DNA of 23,308 bases, taken from assembly GCA_009692685.1 (NCBI GenBank), contig SHYS01000013.1, positions 1 to 23,308 of the forward strand, written 5' to 3'. The position numbers and the translations under genes are program-made. Positions 14,671 to 21,071 of this stretch are shown one piece after another; position 1 is the first letter of the stretch; every line of letters starts with the position of its first letter. The notes under the pieces were generated by a model. The model was not told the DNA's origin and ran no database searches. It saw only the letters and a program-made list of their open reading frames with translations. Source of the DNA: Dehalococcoidia bacterium. Lineage in GTDB: Bacteria > Chloroflexota > Dehalococcoidia > UBA2979.

Positions 14671-14716
14671 ACAGATTCCTCACAGTTGGCCGGTACAGTT
14701 CCGCTTGCGAATCTGT
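14671..14716 (+). promoter_or_regulatory. Distal inverted repeat upstream of greA
   Basis: ACAGATTC (14671-14678) and GAATCTGT (14709-14716) are perfect 8-bp complements separated by 30 nt, in the divergent htrA-like/greA interval. The right arm shares TCTGT with a second, tighter repeat (14712-14732). This looks like a nested operator arrangement. No regulator is identified. Confidence 0.4.
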
Positions 14717-14732
14717 TTGCGAGACAAACAGA
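14712..14732 (+). promoter_or_regulatory. Palindromic operator overlapping the greA -35 box
   Basis: TCTGTTTG (14712-14719), spacer CGAGA, CAAACAGA (14725-14732) is a perfect 8-bp inverted repeat. It covers TTGCGA (14717-14722), the probable -35 box of greA, so a bound dimer would block the promoter. It does not match the ArsR-type site elsewhere in the window, and no known consensus is claimed. Confidence 0.5.
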
Positions 14733-14746
14733 GCATCCGCTAGCAT
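14717..14746 (+). promoter_or_regulatory. greA: greA promoter
   Basis: TTGCGA (14717-14722), an 18-nt spacer and TAGCAT (14741-14746) predict a transcript start near 14753 and a leader of roughly 94 nt. The 316-nt gap between the HtrA-like start (14530) and greA (14847) holds this promoter, the two inverted repeats and the leader hairpin. No convincing htrA-like promoter was found on the minus strand. Confidence 0.5.
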
Positions 14747-14782
14747 CCTTCGTGACAGAGCCTCGCTCCTAGTCGATCTCTC

Positions 14783-14809
14783 GCCCGGCGACCCGTGAGG
14801 GCGCCGGGC
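14783..14809 (+). terminator. greA: Strong hairpin in the greA leader (possible attenuator)
   Basis: GCCCGGCG (14783-14790), one bulged A, CCC, GTGA, GGG, CGCCGGGC (14802-14809) folds into an 8+3-bp stem capped by a GNRA-type GUGA tetraloop. TTCTGCTT follows, a weak U-rich tract. It lies between the predicted greA promoter and the gene, so termination here would give a roughly 60-nt RNA and reduce greA. In E. coli the greA leader also contains a terminator and yields the GraL RNAs. Confidence 0.55.
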
Positions 14810-14846
14810 TTCTGCTTCGCGGCTGCGGGCCACAGGGAGTTTCCCC

Positions 14847-15323
14847 ATGACTGACGAACCCGTCCTGCTGACGAAGGCAGGATTCATCCGACTCGAAGAA
14901 GAACTGCTGGAACTACGCACCGTGAAACGTGCGGAAGTTGCCGAGGCGATCCGTGATGCCCATGAACTCGGCCCGGACCAATTGGATGCCCAGTACGAGG
15001 ACGCCAAGAACCAGCAGGCCTTCCTCGAAGGCCGCATCGCCGAGGTCGAGCGGATTCTTGAGTCCGCCACGATCATCGACGAGGTGTCTGCCGCGAAGTC
15101 GAAGACCATCCAGATCGGCTCCACCGTGTCCGTCAAGGGCAAAGACGGCAAGGCCCGAAAGTACCAGCTGGTCGGCCCCACCGAGACCGACCCGACGCAG
15201 GGCCGGATCTCGCACAAGTCCCCGGTCGGTCGCGCCCTGCTCGGCAAGAAAAAGGGCGAGAAGGTCATGATCCAGACCCCCGCAGGCGACCTCGAACTCA
15301 CGATCACGACCATCCACCAGTAG
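14847..15323 (+). CDS. greA: GreA-family transcription elongation factor with altered catalytic tip
   Basis: The 158-aa protein has the GreA N-terminal coiled coil (1-78) and the FKBP-like C-terminal domain (VGPTETDPTQGRISHKSPVGRALLGKKKG). GreA enters the RNA polymerase secondary channel and triggers cleavage of backtracked RNA through two acidic residues at the coil tip (D41 and E44 in E. coli, in GDLKENAEY). Here the gap-free aligned segment is G42-P43-D44-Q45-L46-D47-A48-Q49-Y50: the two catalytic positions are Pro and Leu, with Asp in adjacent positions. Flanking YEDAKNQQAFLEGRI is canonical. It may have changed cleavage activity or act as an inhibitor, like Gfh1 of Thermus. AGGGAG at 14834-14839 sets the start. 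It is intact and alone on its transcript. Confidence 0.9.
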   Translation: MTDEPVLLTKAGFIRLEEELLELRTVKRAEVAEAIRDAHELGPDQLDAQYEDAKNQQAFLEGRIAEVERILESATIIDEVSAAKSKTIQIGSTVSVKGKDGKARKYQLVGPTETDPTQGRISHKSPVGRALLGKKKGEKVMIQTPAGDLELTITTIHQ

Positions 15324-15384
15324 GCAACGCGGGTGCCGTCGCATGCCTGTGGTGCGCCCCGCCACCGACCTCGGCCGCGCATGA

Positions 15385-15836
15385 CTACGGCATGAGCCAC
15401 GGCTCCTGCGGCAGCGGGCTTCCCGTTTCGATCAGGGACTTCAGGTTAGACAGCACCGCTGCCCATCCCCCGGCGGCGGCCTCGTGCTCGGCCTCGTCGT
15501 CGAGATCATCGTGGGTCACCGTGAGTCGCACGATTTCTCCATGCGCCCTGAGATCGAAGGTGACCCGGGAAACAGCACCAGGCCCCGTCGCGTCAGGCGC
15601 TGCCCACGTCATCACCAGTCGCGTCGGCGGCGAGGCCTCAACGACGGTACCGACAACATCGGCGACCCGGTGCCGTCCGTACGTTGATGCTCCCAGCGGG
15701 AACCCAACTGCCAGTCGGAGACATTGCTGTGACCCCAGTATTCCGCCGTGACGGCAGCATCGGTCAGCGCATGCCAGACCGCCGCTGCTTTGCTCTTGAT
15801 ATAGATAACGTAGACAAATGCCGGTCGGTCAGCCAT
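15385..15836 (-). pseudogene. SRPBCC (AHSA1-like) protein, frameshifted
   Basis: The first frame gives FVYVIYIKSKAAAVWHALTD, EYWGHSNVSDWQLGSRWEHQ, typical of the AHSA1-like SRPBCC proteins that sit beside ArsR regulators. The second frame resumes with VADVVGTVVEASPPTRLVMT, then VSRVTFDL, EIVRLTVTHDDL and GGWAAVLSNLKSLIETG. The two join if one base is added to the CCC at 15666-15668; total length is 2 modulo 3, as expected for a one-base loss. An intact product would have 150 residues. The ATG overlaps the arsR stop (ATGGCTGA), so it was translated with arsR. A function as a small hydrophobic-ligand binder is family inference. Confidence 0.82.
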
Positions 15837-16143
15837 TGACTTCCTCCGCTCGACTCCTCACGTTGCTCAGCGCGCGAAGCCGAGGACGCTCAAACTTTCC
15901 GACCCACCGCTCCTGAATATCGTAGATCGGCACGGGGTTCAGGTAGTGGTATTTCGCGCGCCCAACACGGACCGTGGCAACGAGATTGGCTGCCTCGAGG
16001 ATGGTCAGGTGCTTCGTGACCGCCTGTCGCGACATGCCCATGCCCTCGCACAGATCGGTGAGCGCCTGTCCGTTGTCAACGAACAGGCGGTCGAGCAACT
16101 CTCGGCGGCCTGGATCCGCCAGCGCTTTAAACACCTCATCCAT
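15829..16143 (-). CDS. ArsR-family helix-turn-helix repressor
   Basis: The 104-aa protein starts MDEVFKALADPGRRELLDRL and contains the winged-helix segment LTDLCEGMGMSRQAVTKHLTILEAANLV, then VRVGRAKYHYLNPVPI and ERWVGKFERPRLRAL. This is the ArsR subgroup normally paired with SRPBCC genes. No Cys metal-binding motif (CVC) is present, so metal sensing is unlikely. It starts at ATG 16143, 6 nt after a TATTGT -10 box, so it is probably leaderless, and it overlaps the downstream SRPBCC gene by 8 nt. A palindrome sits inside its own promoter, which suggests autorepression. Confidence 0.9.
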   Translation of the reverse strand: MDEVFKALADPGRRELLDRLFVDNGQALTDLCEGMGMSRQAVTKHLTILEAANLVATVRVGRAKYHYLNPVPIYDIQERWVGKFERPRLRALSNVRSRAEEVNG

Positions 16144-16149
16144 GGAGCA

Positions 16150-16179
16150 ACAATATGCAACTGTTTGGTTGCATGTCAA
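16150..16179 (-). promoter_or_regulatory. arsR promoter with embedded operator
   Basis: On the minus strand, consensus TTGACA (16179-16174) is followed by an 18-nt spacer and TATTGT (16155-16150), then 6 nt to the arsR ATG. The palindrome ATGCAAC-TGTTTG-GTTGCAT (16155-16174) fills the spacer exactly and touches both boxes. A dimeric repressor bound there would exclude RNA polymerase. ArsR itself is the likely ligand. The site also lies 72 nt upstream of lysS and might affect it. Confidence 0.75.
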
Positions 16180-16245
16180 TGCTCCCCTTGTCACCTCCCG
16201 GAGCCCGGGAATGCGCCTCTCCCCGGCGTATGCGTTACTACCCAC

Positions 16246-17760
16246 ATGCCATCTGAGCGCGAACTCTTCCAGCAGCGCCTCGACAAGCGCGCTCGTCTTC
16301 TGGAGGCGGGCGACCCCTACCCCGCGCGCGTCACGCGCACGCACACCGCGGCGCAGGCCGTCGCCGCCTTCGTCGACGCCGGCGAACCCGAGGGCACCAT
16401 CGAGGTCTCCGTGGTCGGCCGCGTCACCGCCCAGCGGATGATGGGCAAGGCGGCCTTCCTCGACGTCCGTGACGCTACCGGGCGTATCCAGTTCCACTTC
16501 CGGCGCGGCCACCTCGAGCACTTCGAGGCGCTCTCGCTCGTCGACCTGGGCGACTTCCTGGAGGTCGGCGGCACGCTCTTCCGCACGCGCACGGGCGAGG
16601 TCACCGTGGCGGTCACCGCCTGGCGAGTCATCACGAAGACCCTGCTGCCGCTCCCCGACCAGTGGGCTGGGCTGAAAGACCCCGAGACGCGCGCACGCCA
16701 GCGTTACCTCGACCTCCTCGCCAACGAGCGATCGATGGTCATCGCCACGCAGCGGTCGCAGATCGTCAGCGCGGTGCGGCGCTTCTTCCTCAACCGTGGC
16801 TTCCTCGAGGTCGAGACGCCGGTCCTGCAGGACCAGGCGGGTGGCGCGGCGGCGCGGCCGTTCACGACCCACCACAACGCCCTCGACCGCGACTTCTTCC
16901 TGCGCATCTCGCTCGAACTCCACCTCAAGCGCCTCCTCGTCGGCGGCTTCGAGAAGGTCTTCGAGATCGGCCGCGTCTTCCGCAACGAAGGCGTCTCGTT
17001 CCGCCACAACCCGGAGTTCACGCTCCTCGAGTCCTACGAGGCGTACGCGGACTACGAGGACGTGGCGCGGATGGTGGAGGCGCTGATCTCCAGCGTGGCC
17101 GTCGAGGTGCTGGGAAGCACCAGCCTCGTCCACGCCGACAGCCCGGACGTCTCGCTTGCGCCGCCGTTCGCGCGCACGACGTACCGCGCGGCGCTCCTCG
17201 AACACACCGGCATCGACTACCGCGACTACCCGACGACCGAGGCGCTGACCGCCCTCGCGCACGAGCGCCGCGTCCCGTTCACCGAGGGCGCATCGTGGGG
17301 CACGATCCTTGACGCGCTGATGTCGACGTTCGTCGAGCCGAAGTTGATCCAGCCGACCTTCGTCTTCGACTACCCCACCGCGCTCTCCCCACTCGCGAAG
17401 AAGAAGACTGACGATCCCGATGCCGTCGAGCGCTTTGAGTTGTTCGCTCTCGGCTACGAGATCGCGAATGCCTACTCCGAACTCAACGACCCCGTCGATC
17501 AGCGCTCGCGCATGGAAGAGCAGGCCGCGAAGCGCGCTGACGGTGACGACGAGGCCGAAAGCGCCGACGAGGACTTCCTCACCGCCCTCGAACACGGCAT
17601 GCCACCCGCGGGCGGTCTCGGCATCGGCATCGACCGCCTCGTGCAACTGCTCACCGGCGAACACTCGCTGCGTGAGGTGCTGCTGTTCCCCGCGCTGCGC
17701 GAGCGACCTCGCGAGACCGCCAGCGAGGACTCCCCGACCGCCACGACAGAAGGCCAGTAG
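16246..17760 (+). CDS. lysS: Lysyl-tRNA synthetase, class II
   Basis: The 504-aa enzyme charges tRNA-Lys in the cytoplasm. It has the N-terminal OB-fold anticodon-binding domain (SVVGRVTAQRMMGKAAFLDVRD), then class II motif 1 (FLNRGFLEVETPVLQ), motif 2 (FEIGRVFRNEGVSFRHNPEFT) and motif 3 (GLGIGIDRLVQLLTG). KDPETRARQRYLDLL and NPEFTLLESYEAYADY are LysRS hallmarks. ATG 16246 gives the normal N-terminus (MPSERELFQQRLDKRARL); the open frame continues upstream across the arsR promoter without a better start. No ribosome binding site is visible before it, so it may be leaderless, but no good -10 box at the 6-nt spacing is seen. Two small genes follow closely. Confidence 0.96.
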   Translation: MPSERELFQQRLDKRARLLEAGDPYPARVTRTHTAAQAVAAFVDAGEPEGTIEVSVVGRVTAQRMMGKAAFLDVRDATGRIQFHFRRGHLEHFEALSLVDLGDFLEVGGTLFRTRTGEVTVAVTAWRVITKTLLPLPDQWAGLKDPETRARQRYLDLLANERSMVIATQRSQIVSAVRRFFLNRGFLEVETPVLQDQAGGAAARPFTTHHNALDRDFFLRISLELHLKRLLVGGFEKVFEIGRVFRNEGVSFRHNPEFTLLESYEAYADYEDVARMVEALISSVAVEVLGSTSLVHADSPDVSLAPPFARTTYRAALLEHTGIDYRDYPTTEALTALAHERRVPFTEGASWGTILDALMSTFVEPKLIQPTFVFDYPTALSPLAKKKTDDPDAVERFELFALGYEIANAYSELNDPVDQRSRMEEQAAKRADGDDEAESADEDFLTALEHGMPPAGGLGIGIDRLVQLLTGEHSLREVLLFPALRERPRETASEDSPTATTEGQ

Positions 17761-17762
17761 GA

Positions 17763-18224
17763 GTGCCCGCCCCCGTCACGATCCGCGAGGACGTCCACAT
17801 CCACGTCCCCGTCGCCGCCATCCACCGCCGCCTCTCCGACCCCTCGACGCAGGACGAATGGCTGTCCCCCCACTTCCAGCGCTACACCGCTGACTCCGAC
17901 TCGTGCGCGTTCGTCCTCGCCCTCCCCGGACGGAACGAGGCCGTCCGCCTCCGCCGCGACGGCTCCGAGGCGCGCTCGATCCTCTACGTGCGCGACGGCG
18001 CGGGCGCCTTCGACTCCGTGACCTGGGCGATGCACGTCGAAGGTGCGCACGAGGTCCACCTCACCGTCGACGTGGCCTACCGCCCGGCGGCTGGCCTCAT
18101 CGGCACCGTCGGTGAGGTGATGGTGCATCGTGCGCATCGCACCCAGGCGCTGCGTGACTCGCTGTGGAACCTGAAGCACCTGCTGGAGGCCGAAGCCCTC
18201 GCCGCACAGGCGTCCGAGGCGTAG
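17763..18224 (+). CDS. SRPBCC/polyketide cyclase-like protein
   Basis: The 153-aa protein has a pattern of beta strands and a long C-terminal helix like the START/SRPBCC ligand-binding fold: VTIREDVHIHVPVAAIHRRLSD at the start, DEWLSPHFQRY, and ALRDSLWNLKHLLEAEA at the end. No catalytic residue can be named. GTG 17763 lies 2 nt after the lysS stop, with GAAGG about 10 nt upstream, so it is probably co-translated with lysS. Its stop is 2 nt before the HAD gene start. It is distinct from the frameshifted AHSA1-like gene beside arsR. Function unknown. Confidence 0.75.
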   Translation: MPAPVTIREDVHIHVPVAAIHRRLSDPSTQDEWLSPHFQRYTADSDSCAFVLALPGRNEAVRLRRDGSEARSILYVRDGAGAFDSVTWAMHVEGAHEVHLTVDVAYRPAAGLIGTVGEVMVHRAHRTQALRDSLWNLKHLLEAEALAAQASEA

Positions 18225-18226
18225 CG

Positions 18227-18886
18227 ATGCCTGAGGCGCGTCCTCACACCGTTCGCGCGCTCATCTTCGACATGGACGGCGTGCTCGCCGACACCGAGCC
18301 GATCTTCTTCCAGGCGACCGTGGCGGCGATCACGCCGCACTCGATGACGCTTGAGGACTACGAACGTTTCATCGGGACGGACGGCCTCGAAGACTGGCTG
18401 GCCGAGACCTACGGCCTACCGCTCGACCTCATCGACACGCACATCATCCTCGCCTACTTCGAAACGCTCGGTCGGGGCTTACCCGCATTCCCCGGCGCAG
18501 TCGAGGTCATCGAAGCCGCGTCGGCACGAGGGCTCGCGATCGCCGTTGCCTCCATGTCGGGCCACCGCGCGATCGAACTCACCCTCACCGCCACCGGCCT
18601 GCGCCACTACTTCCCCCTCGTCGTCAGCGCCTCCGATGTCGGCCGTGGCAAACCCGCCCCGGACATCTACCTCCACACCGCCCGAGTCCTCGGTGTCCTG
18701 CCCGACCACTGTCTCGTCATCGAAGACTCCGTCCACGGCATCGAGGCCGCCCTCGCCGCCGGGATGCGCGTCGTGCAGTCACGGCAGGCCACCTTCGTCC
18801 CGCCACCGCATGCCAACGCGCACGCCGTCATCGAAAGCCTCGAGGGGTTCAACCACGCATGGCTGGATGGGGAAGCGCTGGGCTAG
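18227..18886 (+). CDS. HAD-superfamily phosphatase (beta-phosphoglucomutase-like)
   Basis: The 219-aa protein has all four HAD motifs: D15-x-D17 (IFDMDGVLADTE), the motif II Ser (VASMSGHR), Lys in GRGKPAPDIYLHTA, and the acidic motif IV (VIEDSVHGIEAALAAGM). The cap inserted after motif I marks subfamily IA, which includes beta-phosphoglucomutase and phosphoglycolate phosphatase-like enzymes. The second Asp allows phosphatase or mutase chemistry. ATG 18227 is 2 nt after the previous stop. The substrate is not predictable. Directly after its stop lies a truncated gene on the other strand. Confidence 0.92.
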   Translation: MPEARPHTVRALIFDMDGVLADTEPIFFQATVAAITPHSMTLEDYERFIGTDGLEDWLAETYGLPLDLIDTHIILAYFETLGRGLPAFPGAVEVIEAASARGLAIAVASMSGHRAIELTLTATGLRHYFPLVVSASDVGRGKPAPDIYLHTARVLGVLPDHCLVIEDSVHGIEAALAAGMRVVQSRQATFVPPPHANAHAVIESLEGFNHAWLDGEALG

Positions 18887-19359
18887 GCGGCACCGACGCC
18901 ACGGGGAGCCCGAGGCCCGCCGCAGTCTCTGCTTCCTCGCGCAATTCGTCGACGCGGCCGGCGTCGTTGGTGAACACGTATGCCGGATGCCGCTCGTACG
19001 AGCAGTCGGTGCCGAGTCGCGCGATGCGCTCGCCGATCCACTCGACGGCAGCCGCATTCGCGTCGGCGTAGGCCCGTGCCGTCGCCTCGCTGAACGTGCT
19101 GGTCAGGCGGCGGTAGATCAGACTGTGCTGCGCCGTGATCTTGGCCGATGAGCCGCCGGTGGTCTGCGCCCCATCGAGCGCGCCTCGATCACCGCCACCC
19201 GCCGCCCATGCGCCCGCAGGATCGAGGCCGCCGTCAGCCCCACGATCCCCCCCCGCCGACGACCGCAACGTCAACGGTCGAGTCTCCGCGCAACGGCGCA
19301 TGCGATAGCCCCTCGCGCGCCGTCCACAAACTCACCGGTCGAGGCTGAGTGCCATCCAT
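18887..19359 (-). pseudogene. 5' remnant of an FAD-dependent oxidoreductase (Rieske/DadA-like)
   Basis: From ATG 19359 (AGAGG upstream) the frame reads QPRPVSLWTAREGLSHAPL and VDVAVVGGG, an FAD-binding start. A C8 tract on the plus strand (19247-19254) breaks it. The next frame gives IVGLTAASILRAHGRRVAVI and EARS, and a second one-base loss in a G run shifts to GAQTTGGSSAKITAQHSLIY, then RLGTDCSYERHPAYVFTND and EETAAGLGLPVASV-like sequence. Homology stops at the HAD stop codon. Members of this group run to about 400-520 residues, so roughly two thirds are missing. It is a dead gene fragment, probably left by a deletion. Confidence 0.8.
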
Positions 19360-19458
19360 CGCGATCCTCTCGCAATCCCCCATGTTCGAACCCACCCTAG
19401 GCGGGCAAGGGATGCGGACAGACAACGGGGGCCAGGGCTGACGTCGCGGATGCGTGTC

Positions 19459-19486
19459 AAAGCGCCGCCCAAGAGGGCGGCGCTTT
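19459..19486 (-). terminator. Bidirectional intrinsic terminator
   Basis: AAAGCGCCGCCC (19459-19470), loop AAGA, GGGCGGCGCTTT (19475-19486) is a perfect 12-bp stem ending in T on either strand. It lies 24 nt beyond the stop of the M23-like gene, which it should terminate on the minus strand. It also separates that gene from the oxidoreductase remnant. Confidence 0.8.
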
Positions 19487-19509
19487 GGAGTCAAGACTCG
19501 ATGCTTGGC

Positions 19510-20393
19510 CTACCTGCAGCGCACGATCATCGGCGTGTTCGCCGGGATGCCGGTTGCGAACATCGCATCCCACTCCGCGTTCATCTGGGGGACCAGCGCG
19601 GCAGGGATGTAGCCGACGAAGCGGCCGCCGGTAGTGACCCAGAAGGTCGCCGAGGTCGTCCCACAGCCTGCGCCGGAGACCAACTCAGCACTCGTGCCGC
19701 CGCCAAACATCACCAGGCTGATGCCCTGCGTCTGCACCACGCCTGACACGATTCGCCCTCGTGTGGCCGAAGCCGCGACGGTCGACACCGGGGGCGGCGT
19801 CGGCGTCGTGACTCGGGGGGGGGCGAGGTGGCTCGTGGCATCGGCGTAGCCGCCGCCGGGGCACCGGCGATCGCCGTGTTCGTCGAGGTCACAATCGGGG
19901 CGCCGCTGTACGCGTTCGCCTCGGTCGTCGCCGGGAAGCGGACGCCATCGAGGGTGTAGTCGCCGTCGAAAGGGAGGGAGGTGCCGCTGCTGCCGCCGAG
20001 GTTCACCGCGAGGTGGATGTGGGCCAGGCCGTTGTTGCCCTTCTGGCCCTCGGGCGCGACAGTACCGAGGAGCTGCCCCTGAATGATGGATGCGTTGCGC
20101 GCGTACGACTCCGTGATGATGTGACAGATCAGGACGGTCATCTCAGAAGCGCGGATCCAGGCGCAGTCCTGCGACGCGCCACCGCCGCCGAGGTCGAGCG
20201 CGTACGGGTCGACGCCGAGGTGGGTCGCGGTGTTGTAGCCCGAGGCCGCCTTCCACTGCGTCCCAGCGAGCGCCGGGAGCTTCAACCCCAGCGGCGCGGC
20301 TTCCGCATCGCGAGTGGCGAACGGGACGACGAGGGCTATCAGCAGCGTGAGGACAACCGCTACCGGCAGCAGCGTCAAACGATATGGACGCAT
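19510..20393 (-). pseudogene. Secreted M23-like peptidase with C-terminal module, frameshifted at a C9 tract
   Basis: The first frame from ATG 20393 has a signal peptide ending near AEAAP (about 33), then an M23/LytM-like domain with H58 and D67 (THLGVDPYALD), GQLLGTVAPEG, and H125-x-H127 (LAHIHLAV). These are the usual zinc and catalytic positions of peptidoglycan peptidases. A Thr/Pro linker follows. At nine G on the plus strand (19815-19823) the frame shifts. With one more base it continues RVTTPTPPPVSTVAAS, then FVGYIPAALVPQMNAEW and GIPANTPMIVRC, a C-terminal module common in secreted Chloroflexota proteins (recalled). Total length is 2 modulo 3, agreeing with one lost base. It could be phase-variable, decayed, or misread. 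Confidence 0.78.
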
Positions 20394-20574
20394 GTGGACT
20401 ACTCGCGCTTGCGCGCTGGTGGTGACCGGTACGCGCCCGCTGGCGCCCACCGAAGGGAACGGCACCTCGCCGGGATGCGTTCGCCGGGACGCCATAACGA
20501 ATCTGCGGGGGGAATCTCAAGATGCATCTGGAATCTGTGCGGGGTACGCTCCGGCCACCCCCATGAGGAGCCTC

Positions 20575-21024
20575 ATGCACCGCCATTTCACCGTCAGTGG
20601 CTTCGTCTCGATCGGCGGCCGCACTGCCCTCCATCGGCACCCGCGCCTCGGCATCTGGCTCCCCCCCGGCGGCCACATCGAGGCTGACGAGGACCCCGTC
20701 CAGACCGTCCTGCGCGAGGTGCTGGAGGAGTCCGGGTTGGCCGTCGAGGTCCTCCCGACCGGGCCTCGATTCGTCGCAGAGCCGCCGGCGCACCTCCTCG
20801 CGCCCGCAAAGATCGGCGTCTACGACATCCCGAAGGACGGCGGTCTGGACGAGCCCCACCAGCACATCGACTTCGTCTACTTCACCCGGCCCCTCGTGGC
20901 CGACCCCATCCTCCCGGACGATGGCCACGACTGGACGTGGTTCGACGCCGCCGCCCTCGACTCTCCCGAGGTGAATGCGGACGTGCGCGAACTCGGCCTC
21001 GCGGCAATCGCGGCTGCGGGGTAG
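20575..21024 (+). CDS. NUDIX hydrolase
   Basis: The 149-aa protein contains a perfect Nudix box, GX5EX7REUXEEXGU, at about 33-55 (GHIEADE ... REVLEESGL). The family uses Mg2+ to cleave nucleoside diphosphates linked to another group. HRHPRLGIWLPPGGHIE before the box and HIDFVYFTRPL after it fit small NUDIX enzymes of the MutT type. ATG 20575 is chosen because GAGGAG (20565-20570) lies 4 nt upstream; ATG 20563 would contain that site. serS follows 47 nt downstream. The substrate is not predictable. Confidence 0.92.
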   Translation: MHRHFTVSGFVSIGGRTALHRHPRLGIWLPPGGHIEADEDPVQTVLREVLEESGLAVEVLPTGPRFVAEPPAHLLAPAKIGVYDIPKDGGLDEPHQHIDFVYFTRPLVADPILPDDGHDWTWFDAAALDSPEVNADVRELGLAAIAAAG

Positions 21025-21028
21025 GCTC

Positions 21029-21052
21029 GGCCCTTCGAGGATCCATCGAAGT
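21029..21052 (+). promoter_or_regulatory. Small inverted repeat before serS
   Basis: CTTCGA and TCGAAG form a 6-bp perfect stem with a 7-nt loop (GGATCCA) in the 47-nt gap between the NUDIX gene and serS, ahead of the serS ribosome binding site at 21060-21065. It is too short to call a terminator; it may be a minor RNA structure. Confidence 0.2.
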
Positions 21053-21071
21053 CAGGGCGAAGGAGCAGGCC

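Noticed and set aside
14709..14715. GAATCTG recurring upstream of greA and at two places upstream of the NUDIX gene (near 20499 and 20531)
   Set aside because: A heptamer with no common spacing or symmetry between the two sites; too little to call a shared regulon.
15324..15384. Terminator between greA and the convergent SRPBCC gene
   Set aside because: Only short imperfect complements; no stem of six or more base pairs with a T-run could be found.
16144..17664. Long minus-strand frame antisense to lysS, leading into arsR
   Set aside because: lysS on the plus strand has all class II motifs; only the last 104 residues (ArsR) of the minus frame are real.
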